From the NCBI GenBank assembly GCA_024707265.1, contig JANQAB010000010.1, positions 434,001 through 498,000 on the forward strand: DNA of 64,000 nt, written 5' to 3'. Numbering within the stretch: position 1 is the first letter of the stretch; every line of letters begins with the position of its first letter. This document shows, one piece after another, positions 32,102 through 41,329 of the stretch. The notes below the pieces were generated by a model. It was not told the DNA's origin. It did no database searches and saw nothing but the letters and a program-made list of their open reading frames with translations. Source of the DNA: Sporocytophaga sp. GTDB taxonomy: Bacteria > Bacteroidota > Bacteroidia > Cytophagales > Cytophagaceae. The position numbers and the translations under genes were made by a program.

Positions 32102-32534
32102 AAATGAAAATCCAGTCAATGGAGGATACTAGGAAAAGCCTGAGAGTATGCAGGTGAAGGTAGCTAGCCTGCCGCCTCTTCCATGATAACCGGATGAGCA
32201 TTAGTGATCCCAAACTATTATATTTGAAACTCCAGGCTTTTTCTCTTATAAAATACACGATACGATGGGAATAGTATTCTCACCGGAAATGATGAAAACT
32301 TCTGTTCTCTCGGTAATGATATGCCTTCAGGCTTATTATATAATAAGCTTACAGACATCTTATGGGCTTAAGCAATTGAAGTTCAACAATTATCATTAAA
32401 AATTTAAAGCTCTATAAATTCTTAATTAATGCCGGAGTTGAAAACTTTATTTTGTTATTTACCCTTCTCACATTAATTTGGACCTTCGATCCGACGTGTT
32501 CATTAATATAAAAAACGGATCTGGCTATAATACG

Positions 32535-35060
32535 ATGAATCAGAAACCTGGCATTATCATTTTATTCTTATTATTAGTTCACTCATTTTCAAGCATTGCC
32601 CAGCCCAATGAAAGATACAATGCTGCAGAAATTCAACAAGCCATAAAGAAGCTTAATGTATTGGGCAGTGTGCTGTATATTGCAGCCCATCCTGATGACG
32701 AAAACACCAGGCTTATTACCTACTTCACCAAAGACAAGCTATATAATACTGGTTACCTTTCCCTTACACGTGGTGACGGGGGGCAGAACCTTATCGGTTC
32801 AGAATTAAATGAACAGTTAGGTGTGATCAGAACCCAGGAACTTCAGGAAGCAAGAAGGATTGACGGAGGAAAACAATTTTTTTCCAGAGCCAAGGACTTT
32901 GGTTTCTCTAAAAACCCTGATGAAACATTTATGATCTGGGATAGGGAAAAAGTCTTTGCTGATATGGTTTGGGTAATCAGAAAATTCAGACCGGATGTAC
33001 TTATAACACGTTTTAATACAGAGCCGGGCAAAACTCATGGCCACCATACAGCTTCTGCAATTCTTGCTGAAGAAGCATTTGAAGCAGCAGGAGACCCAAC
33101 AAAATTCCCTGAACAATTAAAATATGTTCAGGTATGGCAACCTAAGCGTTTATTATGGAATACCAACTGGTGGTTTTATGGAAGTGAAAAAGACTTTAAT
33201 ACACAGGGATTACTAAAGATTGATGTAGGTACTTTTAATCCTACATTAGGGCAATCATATACTGAAATAGCGGCTGCCAGCAGAAGCATGCATAAAAGTC
33301 AGGGTTTCGGAACCAGCGGTACGAGGGGGACAGCCATAGAATATCTTCAACATACAAAAGGACAAAAACCAAACAGCGATATTTTTGAAGACATTGACGT
33401 TTCATGGAATAGAATTCAGGGTGGAGCAAAAATCGGGGAATTGCTGAACAAGATCTACTCAGGATTTAATTCAACCAACCCTTCTGCTTCAGTAGCTCCC
33501 TTGCTTGAAGTAAGATCACTGATCAAAGCATTGCCGGATAGTTATTGGAAGGGGATAAAACTGCAAGAAATAGAAGATGTCATTAAAACCAGCCTTGGAC
33601 TCTGGACTGAAGTAATCGCTTCAGATTACAGTGCTGTTCCAGGCCAAGACATTAAAGTAAATGTTGAATTAGTAAATCGGTCTTCAATTCCTGTTGAAAT
33701 AAAAAAGATTTCTTTTTCAGTTAATAAAGATAGTAGCTTAGTAAGTACCTTAAAGGATAATGTTCCTTTAGCATTCTCCACAAAGATAAAAATTCCTTCA
33801 GAGATGCCTTACTCCCAGCCCTACTGGCTGGTACACAGGGGAAGTAAGGGGATGTTTGAGGTAAATGATCAGCAACTTATTGGCAAACCAGAAAATGATC
33901 CAGCAATCGAGACTACATTCGATTTTGTAATTAATGGACAAAATATTCGATATACCACACCTGTAGTTTATAAGAAAGCAGATCCCGCAAAAGGTGAGCA
34001 ATACAGACCGCTGGAAATAATCCCACCCTTATTTGTAAACCTTTCTGAACGTTTGCTGGTCTTTGGTGACAATAGTCCAAAAGAACTGGACATCAGATTA
34101 AAATCCGGAGTTGATAATATCTCTGGGAAACTAATGATTGAAATACCAAAGAGCTGGAAAGCAGAACCTGCCATACAAGATTTTTCTATCAAAGGTAAAG
34201 GAAATGAAGAAGGATTTAAATTTAAGGTATTTCCTTCCACAGAAGCTATGACTGGTACTTTAAAAGTATTTGCCGTTTCAGGAAAAGATACCCTTCAGAA
34301 TGGTAATATTAACATCAGGTACGACCACATAAAGCCTCAATTGCTGCTACCTGAATCCAATGCAAAAATAGTAAAGCTTGAATTGAAGACTACCGGGAAA
34401 AATATAGGTTACTTGCAAGGTGCAGGTGACGACATCCCAGGTTCATTGAGCCAGATCGGATACAAAGTCACCGTACTTAAAGAAGATGCTATTACACCTT
34501 CACTCCTGGCTTCTTTTGATGCAGTAGTCATAGGTATCAGAGCTTACAATACAAGAGAAAAATTAAAATATATTAACCCGCTTTTACTGAATTATGTGAA
34601 AAACGGAGGAACTCTTGTAGTACAATACAACACTATGCCATCAAGATTCGGAGATGGAAGAATGGTGACTGATTCTATAGGGCCATACCCGTTCAAACTT
34701 TCTAATGACAGGGTAACTATGGAAGATGCGCCCGTTAAATTCTTAATACCCGGACATCCTTTATTGAATACTCCTAATAAAATCACTGATAAAGATTTTG
34801 AAAACTGGGTTCAGGAAAGAGGATTGTATTTCCCCAATGAATGGAGCAAGGAGTATCAGGCCCTCCTATCCTGTCACGATATTGGTGAAACACCTAAAGA
34901 TGGAGGACTTCTTTATGCCAAATACGGAAAAGGAACCTATATCTACACCAGTTATTCCTGGTTCAGACAACTTCCTGCAGGGGTTCCGGGAGCTTATAGA
35001 ATATTTGTAAACATGTTGTCTTCCGGAAACGAAGGAAAAAAGAAAAAAAATGGTAAATGA
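32535..35060 (+). CDS. PIG-L family deacetylase, long form
   Basis: An 841-residue protein; the start at 32535 gives MNQKPGIIILFLLLVHSFSS as a signal peptide and is preferred over an upstream TTG. The PIG-L domain has the metal-binding motif AAHPDDEN (His-Pro-Asp-Asp, near residue 50), DGGQNL and a later HGHHTAS block. The family removes N-acetyl groups from sugars such as N-acetylglucosamine. After it come beta-sandwich regions and a terminal domain with GGTLVVQYNT, probably an adhesion or sugar-binding part. The product should be periplasmic or surface-exposed. It is coupled to the next two genes, together a possible N-acetyl-sugar uptake unit. Confidence 0.88.
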   Translation: MNQKPGIIILFLLLVHSFSSIAQPNERYNAAEIQQAIKKLNVLGSVLYIAAHPDDENTRLITYFTKDKLYNTGYLSLTRGDGGQNLIGSELNEQLGVIRTQELQEARRIDGGKQFFSRAKDFGFSKNPDETFMIWDREKVFADMVWVIRKFRPDVLITRFNTEPGKTHGHHTASAILAEEAFEAAGDPTKFPEQLKYVQVWQPKRLLWNTNWWFYGSEKDFNTQGLLKIDVGTFNPTLGQSYTEIAAASRSMHKSQGFGTSGTRGTAIEYLQHTKGQKPNSDIFEDIDVSWNRIQGGAKIGELLNKIYSGFNSTNPSASVAPLLEVRSLIKALPDSYWKGIKLQEIEDVIKTSLGLWTEVIASDYSAVPGQDIKVNVELVNRSSIPVEIKKISFSVNKDSSLVSTLKDNVPLAFSTKIKIPSEMPYSQPYWLVHRGSKGMFEVNDQQLIGKPENDPAIETTFDFVINGQNIRYTTPVVYKKADPAKGEQYRPLEIIPPLFVNLSERLLVFGDNSPKELDIRLKSGVDNISGKLMIEIPKSWKAEPAIQDFSIKGKGNEEGFKFKVFPSTEAMTGTLKVFAVSGKDTLQNGNINIRYDHIKPQLLLPESNAKIVKLELKTTGKNIGYLQGAGDDIPGSLSQIGYKVTVLKEDAITPSLLASFDAVVIGIRAYNTREKLKYINPLLLNYVKNGGTLVVQYNTMPSRFGDGRMVTDSIGPYPFKLSNDRVTMEDAPVKFLIPGHPLLNTPNKITDKDFENWVQERGLYFPNEWSKEYQALLSCHDIGETPKDGGLLYAKYGKGTYIYTSYSWFRQLPAGVPGAYRIFVNMLSSGNEGKKKKNGK

Positions 35061-35169
35061 TGATCGGCCTCCTTTTTTTAAAAGCTGGAGAGCAATGTAC
35101 TGGTTCGTATTGCTCAATCTTGCTTTTACAATTTTGCTGTTCTACCTTTTAACAATTTACTTTAAATGA
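35050..35169 (+). CDS. 39-residue membrane protein between PIG-L and symporter
   Basis: This small open frame starts with ATG at 35050, overlaps the PIG-L stop by 11 bp, and ends in TGA at 35167-35169, sharing an ATGA overlap with the symporter start at 35166. The product reads MVNDDRPPFFKSWRAMYWFV, followed by a hydrophobic helix LLNLAFTILLFYLLTIYF. The proline/charged N-terminus and single helix resemble small inner-membrane proteins that accompany sodium:solute symporters of this group in related genomes (recalled). Coupling on both sides argues for a real gene; it may be a subunit or chaperone of the symporter. Confidence 0.7.
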   Translation: MVNDDRPPFFKSWRAMYWFVLLNLAFTILLFYLLTIYFK

Positions 35170-36863
35170 GTATTACAGACTGGATCGTCCTTTGCGGAAC
35201 GCTTGCATTTATCATCATATACGGCATTTGGAAAACCAAGGGAAGTAAGAATATAGAAGACTTCCTCCTTTCCAGGACTATGCCCTGGTATACCATCTGC
35301 CTTTCTATCATGGGTACCCAGGCCAGTGCCATAACGTTTTTGTCAACACCGGGACAAGCTTATGATGACGGCATGCGTTTTATACAATTTTACTACGGGC
35401 TGCCAATAGCAATGGTCATCATAGCCATTACTGCTGTTCCATTGTATGCAAAGATGAATGTATACACCGCTTATGAATACCTGGAAGGAAGATTTGACTT
35501 TAAAACAAGAACGCTGGCTGCTCTTCTGTTTCTTATTCAAAGAGGGGTAAGCACAGGAATCACGATCTATGCTCCATCTATTATTTTATCTACAATCCTT
35601 GGATGGGATTTAAACTCTACGAATGTCATTATCGGAAGTCTGGTCATTTTATACACAGTTACAGGAGGTACCAAGGCTGTCAGTGTTACCCAGCAACAGC
35701 AAATGACTGTGATGATGGGAGGAATCATACTTGCAGGCATTGTGATCATTTACAAGCTTCCTTCAGATATGTCCTTGTACGAATCAGTGCAGGTTGCAGG
35801 AAAACTGGGGAAGATGAATTTAGTAGACTTCAGTTTTCAACCTAATGACAGATACAATTTCTGGTCTGGTATCACTGGTGGAATGTTTCTTGCCCTCTCC
35901 TATTTCGGGACAGATCAATCACAGGTAGGGCGTTATCTCTCAGGAAAATCTATCACTGAGAGTCGTATGGGATTGTTATTTAATGGTCTGTTGAAAATAC
36001 CAATGCAGTTCATCATTCTTTTCATAGGCTTACTTGTATTTGTATTTTACCAATTCCATCAGGCCCCTGTTTTCTTCAATAAAACTGAACTTGCCAGAGC
36101 TCAACAATCTGTTTATGCAGGCGAATTAAAAACACTTGAAGAAAAATATGATCAGAATTTCATCAGAAAAAAAGAAGAGGTAAATACTCTTGTTACAGCT
36201 CTAAAAGCTGATGACCAGCAGGCTATTGATAACAGTCAGGACAAATTGCTTTCAATTAAAAATGAAGAGCAGGGTATCCGCAATGATGTAAAAAAAGTCA
36301 TTTTAAAAGCTTCTCCCGAAGCAGAGACAAAAGACGTAGATTTTGTTTTTATTACTTTTATTATGACACAGATGCCCCAAGGCCTGGTAGGATTACTTAT
36401 CGCGGTAATACTATGCGCTGCCATGTCTTCTACAGCTTCTGCATTAAATGCACTTGCTTCCACTACCTGTGTTGATATTTATAAACGTTCAATTAATCCT
36501 CATGCATCAGAACGTCACTATCTGAAGGCTTCAAGGGTACTAACCGTTGTTTGGGGTTTGCTTACAATACTGTTCGCTTTGTTTGCATCACTGGTAGACA
36601 ACCTGATACAGGCGGTTAATATTCTGGGTAGCTTATTCTATGGGACTATACTTGGTATCTTCTTATGCGCCTTTTACTTTAAGTACATAAAATCCAATGC
36701 AGTATTTATTGCTGCATTAATAGCTCAGATCTCTATATTCCTGCTGTATTTCTATTCAGACATTGCTTTTTTATGGTACAATCTCATTGGCCCGATAATA
36801 GTGATCGTTGCAGGATATATAGTTCAGCTGTTTTTATCCGGAAAAGAGCAAACCGAAATATAG
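35166..36863 (+). CDS. Sodium:solute symporter (SSS family)
   Basis: A 565-residue inner-membrane carrier with about 13 hydrophobic segments. Family blocks are visible: SIMGTQASAITFLSTPGQAY (near 42-61), the VILYTVTGGTKAVSVT region, GGMFLALSYFGTDQSQVGRYLSG and AMSSTASALNALASTT. A charged insertion of about 85 residues rich in K, D and E lies near 305-390, before the TQMPQGLVGLL segment. The substrate cannot be read, but the link to a PIG-L deacetylase suggests a sugar or N-acetylated sugar. The start codon overlaps the small membrane gene. The 3' end is inside a 437-bp duplicated block. Confidence 0.93.
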   Translation: MSITDWIVLCGTLAFIIIYGIWKTKGSKNIEDFLLSRTMPWYTICLSIMGTQASAITFLSTPGQAYDDGMRFIQFYYGLPIAMVIIAITAVPLYAKMNVYTAYEYLEGRFDFKTRTLAALLFLIQRGVSTGITIYAPSIILSTILGWDLNSTNVIIGSLVILYTVTGGTKAVSVTQQQQMTVMMGGIILAGIVIIYKLPSDMSLYESVQVAGKLGKMNLVDFSFQPNDRYNFWSGITGGMFLALSYFGTDQSQVGRYLSGKSITESRMGLLFNGLLKIPMQFIILFIGLLVFVFYQFHQAPVFFNKTELARAQQSVYAGELKTLEEKYDQNFIRKKEEVNTLVTALKADDQQAIDNSQDKLLSIKNEEQGIRNDVKKVILKASPEAETKDVDFVFITFIMTQMPQGLVGLLIAVILCAAMSSTASALNALASTTCVDIYKRSINPHASERHYLKASRVLTVVWGLLTILFALFASLVDNLIQAVNILGSLFYGTILGIFLCAFYFKYIKSNAVFIAALIAQISIFLLYFYSDIAFLWYNLIGPIIVIVAGYIVQLFLSGKEQTEI

Positions 36864-36873
36864 ATATAAAAAA

Positions 36874-36901
36874 GAGAGTCGATGTATGAACACCGACTCT
36901 C
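36874..36901. terminator. Hairpin terminator, copy 1
   Basis: An 8-bp stem GAGAGTCG with its complement and a 12-base loop, flanked by A-rich sequence that gives a T-run on the minus strand. It follows the symporter stop by 10 bp and the DUF2911 remnant. Confidence 0.75.
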
Positions 36902-36928
36902 AAATTTAATTAACACTATTTACGAATA

Positions 36929-37142
36929 TTATTTTTTGCCTTTGCACTCAGAGATTAGCTTCTCATTCAGCTTCACATAATCATCATTTTTAGCAGCCTT
37001 AGCAGAATAAAGAGATATGGTCGCAGTTTCTATTGCACCTTTACAGTCATTAAGTTTCACTTTTATTTTTGCTTTCAGGTGAAGCATGTAGAAAGCCGGA
37101 TTCTTTTCTGCCGCTTTTATTAACCCACTCAAGAGCTTGTTT
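36929..37142 (-). pseudogene. Orphaned 3' fragment of the DUF2911 gene
   Basis: The frame encodes AEKNPAFYMLHLKAKIKVKL and NDDYVKLNEKLISECKGKK, matching the last 62 residues of the intact DUF2911 protein with a few changes. It has no domain body, and the apparent start is the product of the tandem duplication. It stops where the upstream symporter-derived copy begins. Confidence 0.85.
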
Positions 37143-37143
37143 C

Positions 37144-37300
37144 TATTGCTGCATTAATAGCTCAGGTCTCTATATTCCTGCTGTATTTCTATTCAGACAT
37201 TGCTTTTTTATAATACAATCACATTGGCCCGATAATAGTGATCGTTGCAGGATACATAGTGCAGCTGATTTTGAATGATAGAGAACAGACGGAAATATAG
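37144..37300 (+). pseudogene. Orphaned 3' fragment of the symporter gene
   Basis: The last 50 or so codons of the symporter are repeated, ending in a TAG at 37298-37300. The tail differs (ILNDREQTEI in place of FLSGKEQTEI). No start or upstream domain remains; the fragment is the second copy of the duplicated block. Confidence 0.85.
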
Positions 37301-37310
37301 AAAAAAAAAA

Positions 37311-37338
37311 GAGAGTCGATGTATGAACACCGACTCTC
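37311..37338. terminator. Hairpin terminator, copy 2
   Basis: Same 8-bp stem as copy 1, preceded on the plus strand by ten A, which is a T-run for the minus-strand DUF2911 gene ending 29 bp away. It is the likely functional terminator of that gene. Confidence 0.8.
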
Positions 37339-37366
37339 AAAATTAATTAAACACTATTTACGAATA

Positions 37367-38206
37367 TTATTTTTTGCCTTTGCACTCAGAGATTAGCTTT
37401 TCATTCAGCTTCACATAATCATCATTTTTAGCAGCCTTAGCAGCATCAAGAGATTTGGTTGCAGTTTCTACTGCACCTTTGCAGTCATTAAGTTTCACTT
37501 GTATTTTTGCTTTCAAATGAAGGATATAAAATGCAGGATTTTTTTCTACTGCTTTATTGACCCACTCCAGAGCTTGTTTCATATCTCTGTTGGTTTCATA
37601 GTAATATCCTGCAGCCTGAAAGTAAGTAAATACATTGTCAGTCTTCATTTTGATATCAGCCATTACTTTAGCATCAACATCATTTTCAATTTTAAATTTG
37701 ATGCTTGTAGTTTCCCAGCTTATCTTAATGTTCGCTGTAGTAGCCGTTAAATCAGTAAATTCGATTGTGAAAGATTCAACAGGGGCACAAGCCTTTTCAG
37801 ATTTCACTTTGAATTTTGCAGCTGCATCACTTTCTTTAAAATCGCCTGCCTGCACTTTTGTATTTTTACCGAATAATACTGTCCATTCAGAAGTTCCAGG
37901 GATAGTATACAGTGCATATTCCCCCGGAGCAAGCTTCGTTCCCTCTACAGAAATTGTATCAGAGAAACTTATTTTAGTAGTTTCGTTTGCTCCTGTTCTC
38001 CAGATTTTATCAAATGCTACAAGGTCACCGAATACTTTACGACCTTTAGCACTTGGTCTTGAATAGGTAACAGAAACATCAGCCAAACCTACTTTCTGGG
38101 TTACAGTTGAAAGTGGACTTGGTTTCGGTGCATTGATCTGTGCATTACAAATAGTCATGGCCGAAACAGCAAAGAAGAATAATGCTGATAATGAAAGTTT
38201 TTTCAT
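37367..38206 (-). CDS. DUF2911 domain protein
   Basis: A 279-residue periplasmic protein. The start at 38206 gives the signal peptide LSLSALFFFAVSAMTICNAQ; an upstream ATG at 38281 adds 25 residues that do not fit a signal. DUF2911 landmarks are present: VGLADVSVTYSRPSAKGRK, FGDLVAFDKIWRTGANETT and a segment with APGEYALYTIPG. The C-terminal 90 residues form helix pairs with TPR-like look (QALEWVNKAVEKNPAFYIL). The family function is unknown. The last 213 bases belong to a duplicated block. Its neighbour upstream is the GIN-domain lipoprotein. Confidence 0.88.
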   Translation of the reverse strand: MKKLSLSALFFFAVSAMTICNAQINAPKPSPLSTVTQKVGLADVSVTYSRPSAKGRKVFGDLVAFDKIWRTGANETTKISFSDTISVEGTKLAPGEYALYTIPGTSEWTVLFGKNTKVQAGDFKESDAAAKFKVKSEKACAPVESFTIEFTDLTATTANIKISWETTSIKFKIENDVDAKVMADIKMKTDNVFTYFQAAGYYYETNRDMKQALEWVNKAVEKNPAFYILHLKAKIQVKLNDCKGAVETATKSLDAAKAAKNDDYVKLNEKLISECKGKK

Positions 38207-38317
38207 GAATGTGTAGTAGATTGTTTGGTGGACAAAATTTGTTGCCACGAATATACAGCTTGTCAATAAAAAACCAATCATTTTCTGTTATCATTCAGGA
38301 TTAAAAATTATTCACAC

Positions 38318-39037
38318 TTATTCTTTAAACACTTTACCGGAACCAGAGATGGATACATCGGTTACAGGATTTCCTGAATATCCCACAGAACCGCTGCCTG
38401 AGATGTTAACTTTCAGTGTCTGGGACGCACTCACTGATATATTTCCGGATCCGTTAATTTTAGTATTTACTTTCTGGCTTTCTGTATTTTTTGCATTGAT
38501 TCTGCCGGAACCATTAATTTCATGAGATGAATTATTTGAAGTTCCAGACAGTGTAATATTTCCAGATCCATCTATTTTGCTCTTCAGATTTGCCACATTA
38601 AAATTCAGAGAAATATTTCCTGACCCATTGATAGAGACATCCAATTCATCACCAGTGAATTGACCATCCCCAGTCACTTTACCAGAGCCATTGAGTCTCA
38701 CTTTTCTCAGCGTTGGCATGGATATATAAACGTCTATTTTATTGGATTTCCTCAAACATTCATCATCATCAATTTCTATTTCAAGAATTCCACGTTCTAC
38801 TTCTGTTTCAATGATAGGAAGAATATTGTCGTCTGCAGTAATAACTACTTTTTGTACAGAATCCTTTTTAATGTGTACATCAAAACTTCCGTTGAGTTCA
38901 ACACCATTAAACTGAGGCACACCTCTTTCTATGCTGGCAATATCTCCGGAGCCTTTCTTACATTTACTGCATGAAGCGCTGAATTGAACAAATAATAAAA
39001 TAATAAGTAGGCGAAAAATCAATTTTATCAGTTTCAT
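38318..39037 (-). CDS. Lipoprotein with head GIN domain (DUF2807)
   Basis: A 239-residue protein. The signal ends in lipobox FSASC (residues 19-23), after a hydrophobic stretch. Then comes the head-GIN beta-helix domain, with SFDVHIKKDSVQKVVITADDN early and many SGSG, NGSG and DGSGNI turns (IDGSGNITLSG, INGSGNISVSA), a clear repeating pattern. It would be exposed in the envelope; function is unknown but often adhesin-like. It lies 111 bp upstream of DUF2911, on the same strand. Confidence 0.88.
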   Translation of the reverse strand: MKLIKLIFRLLIILLFVQFSASCSKCKKGSGDIASIERGVPQFNGVELNGSFDVHIKKDSVQKVVITADDNILPIIETEVERGILEIEIDDDECLRKSNKIDVYISMPTLRKVRLNGSGKVTGDGQFTGDELDVSINGSGNISLNFNVANLKSKIDGSGNITLSGTSNNSSHEINGSGRINAKNTESQKVNTKINGSGNISVSASQTLKVNISGSGSVGYSGNPVTDVSISGSGKVFKE

Positions 39038-39174
39038 TTTGTTTAAATATTGAATGTTGTTTATATAGAACTCTCAGAAATGGTACCTCTTTCCACTCAT
39101 TCTGATAGTAAGACAATCAATATTAAAACTCCCCCTATCCCCGATAAAAATATTTTAAAAAAAAATCGCTATAC

Positions 39175-40056
39175 TTAAAATGGCTTAATTGTTTTCTTTT
39201 GAAACTCTTTTGGAGAAAGGCCTGTATGCTTTTTAAATACCCTGATAAAATAGGATACATCTTCATAACCTAACTGGTCTGCAACATTGGCAACAGGTAT
39301 ATCATTGTGAATCAGCAGACGCTTTGCCTCCAGAATTATCCTTTCTGCAATCAGATCACCCGTAGTCTTGTTTAAAACTTCTTTCGTCAGTCTGTTAAGA
39401 TGTCTTGTACTCATATTCATCAAATCCGCATATTGCTGAGGCAACTTTTGTTTTCTGAATTGCTCATCAATAAGCCTCTGAAGATTTTTCACCTTAAAAT
39501 AATTGGTTGATGTCTCTTTATTTTCATCATGAGCATCTTTGATATATACCCTGGAAAGCTCTATATATAATAAATCAATCAGAGAACCAAGCTTCTCCGT
39601 TTTGAATGAATTAGAGGCATTAAACTCCTGATTAATCTCTTCAAATCTTGATCTCACTGAAACTACTTCATTTTTATCCAGATATATTACCGGGTGATTT
39701 TGCTGCAAATAGAAAAACGGAAAATCTGTTATTTTTCTGTTTGTAAAAATACTGTCATAAAATTCTCTGGTATGAAAGAATACAAAACCATCTGCCTGCT
39801 CGGAAAGCTTCCAGCAATGCACCTGCCCCGGATTGAGTAAAAATACACTACCTGGTTTTACAGGATAACTTGAAAAGTCGATCTGATGCTCTCCCTTCCC
39901 ATTGGTAAACAGAATGGTGATATAGGTACTGTGACTGTGCGGATTATTAATAAACTGATGGGTTCTCAGGTGATTGGGCAAATCGTTGGAATAAAAATAA
40001 ACTTCATTACCTCCCTTTGAGAACTCCCTGATGCCATAAACCGGTATTTTTTTCAT
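39175..40056 (-). CDS. AraC-family transcriptional regulator
   Basis: A 293-residue protein. The N-terminal half is a cupin-like sensing domain (SSYPVKPGSVFLLNPGQVHCW, near 62-82). The C-terminal 100 residues are two helix-turn-helix units with LMNMSTRHLNRLTKEVLNKT and VADQLGYEDVSYFIRVFKK, then HTGLSPKEFQ, the AraC signature. The inducer is unknown. It is divergent from a DUF983 gene with 123 bp between, so it might control either side. Confidence 0.92.
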   Translation of the reverse strand: MKKIPVYGIREFSKGGNEVYFYSNDLPNHLRTHQFINNPHSHSTYITILFTNGKGEHQIDFSSYPVKPGSVFLLNPGQVHCWKLSEQADGFVFFHTREFYDSIFTNRKITDFPFFYLQQNHPVIYLDKNEVVSVRSRFEEINQEFNASNSFKTEKLGSLIDLLYIELSRVYIKDAHDENKETSTNYFKVKNLQRLIDEQFRKQKLPQQYADLMNMSTRHLNRLTKEVLNKTTGDLIAERIILEAKRLLIHNDIPVANVADQLGYEDVSYFIRVFKKHTGLSPKEFQKKTIKPF

Positions 40057-40133
40057 TCTGAAAAAATAGCCAAAATGTCCGGATAATCCTATTAACGGAT
40101 ACTTTTTACCTCAATTTAAAGAACTTATGTCCA

Positions 40134-40141
40134 TAGATTTG
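40134..40141 (+). promoter_or_regulatory. Candidate Bacteroidota -7 promoter element
   Basis: TAGATTTG matches the TAnnTTTG -7 consensus. It lies 39 bp before the DUF983 start. No clear -33 TTTG partner was found, so this is weak. Confidence 0.35.
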
Positions 40142-40155
40142 CATTAAAGATTAGA

Positions 40156-40179
40156 ACTACTACTACTACTACTACTACT
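40156..40179 (+). repeat. (ACT)8 microsatellite touching the DUF983 start codon
   Basis: Eight perfect ACT units end directly before the ATG at 40180, filling the space where a ribosome-binding site would lie. Confidence 0.9.
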
Positions 40180-40530
40180 ATGGCACTTATTCATATCTTA
40201 AAAGATCGTTGTCCTTATTGTCATGAAGGGCTGATCTTTAAAAACCCAAACCTTTTCAGTTATAGATCAGGAGAGATGAACAATGATTGTCCTCATTGCA
40301 AAGCGAGGTTTATGAGAGAACCAGGATACTTCTGGGGCTCGATGTATGTAAGTTATGGATTAGGAACTGCTGAAGCCTTTATCACTTATTTTATCTGCAG
40401 ATTATTCGGCACCGGCATGTTTGATATGATCAATCTATGGGCGATTATACTTGTGATAATATTATTATCCCCTTTCAACTTCAGGTTCTCAAGGGTAGTG
40501 TGGCTCTATTTATTTTCCCGAATTGACTGA
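40180..40530 (+). CDS. DUF983 family protein with zinc-ribbon motif
   Basis: A 116-residue protein. The N-terminus carries a zinc ribbon of the DUF983 type (CPYCHEG and CPHCKARF, near residues 11-48), then two or three transmembrane helices (MYVSYGLGTAEAFITYFI and WAIILVIILLSPFNF). DUF983 proteins are small inner-membrane proteins of unknown function. Its start codon follows an (ACT)8 microsatellite. Confidence 0.87.
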   Translation: MALIHILKDRCPYCHEGLIFKNPNLFSYRSGEMNNDCPHCKARFMREPGYFWGSMYVSYGLGTAEAFITYFICRLFGTGMFDMINLWAIILVIILLSPFNFRFSRVVWLYLFSRID

Positions 40531-40719
40531 CAATAATTTGATCTGATTGCTCCCTACATAAGGTTGATTCTGGTATCTTTAACAGAAATTAAGCATTACC
40601 AAAAACAATGTAAATCATACGATTTGAAGATCTATTCAGGCGATTGATTAAAATGATTAACTGAGTTTTAATGGCAAATTCTTAATTTTGGGTTAATACT
40701 TTGAGTCAACCTTTGTTTT

Positions 40720-41329
40720 ATGAATGCTGTAAAAAGAATACTTCGGAGATATAGATATTTACCTTTTTGATCAACTGCTAAAAGGCCGCTTTGATCACTG
40801 CAAAACCATTCTGGACGTGGGATGTGGAAGTGGTAGAAACCTTATATATTTTTTGAGAAATGGATTTGATGTTTACGGAATAGATCCGGCCCCTTCGGCT
40901 ATTTACAGAGTTCAGAAACTTTCATCTGCTTTGAATCCAAGCTTACCTTCAGATCATTTTAACATAGGCGTTGCTGAAGAGCTTCCTTATGCCAAGGACT
41001 TCTTCGACCTCATCATTTGTAGTGCAGTACTGCATTTTGCGAAAGATCAGGATCACTTTGAACAGATGTTAAATTCTATGTGGAACGTGCTGAAGCCCGG
41101 AGGCTACTTGTTTGCAAGACTTGCCTCTTCTATAGGTATTGAACAATTGATCAAAGATACCGGAAAGGGAACCTGGCTGCTCCCGGATGGATCTGTAAGG
41201 TATCTTGTTGATGAAAAAGATTTGTTGGAATATACTTCCGGACTAAATGGGGTTCTTTTTGAACCGATTAAAACAACTAATGTACAGAACCTACGCTGTA
41301 TGACTACATGGTGCTTGCAAAAGAGATAA
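40720..41329 (+). pseudogene. SAM-dependent methyltransferase, frameshifted near the start
   Basis: The class I methyltransferase core is visible: ILDVGCGSGRNLIYFLRNGF (motif I), YGIDPAPSA, FDLIICSAVLHFAK and MWNVLKPGGYLFARLA. The ATG at 40720 begins MNAVK; removing one A from the A5 run at 40731-40735 lets the frame continue as EYFGDIDIYLFDQLLKGRFD directly into the motif I region. Restored, it has about 202 residues. Starting at the internal Met of the GCGSG block would cut off the N-terminal helix and is unlikely. The substrate is unknown. Confidence 0.8.

Larger units (their letters stand above)
36707..37580. repeat. 437-bp tandem duplication over two convergent gene ends
   Basis: Two head-to-tail copies (36707-37143 and 37144-37580), identical in about nine of ten positions by eye. 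Each holds the end of the symporter gene, a hairpin terminator and the end of the DUF2911 gene in opposite strand. Positions such as the hairpins (36874 and 37311) keep a constant offset of 437. Copy 1 supplies the real symporter end, copy 2 the real DUF2911 end. Confidence 0.9.

Noticed and set aside
32064..32258. Minus-strand small frames in the PIG-L upstream gap
   Set aside because: No start context or conserved pattern; the plus-strand relic explains the region better.
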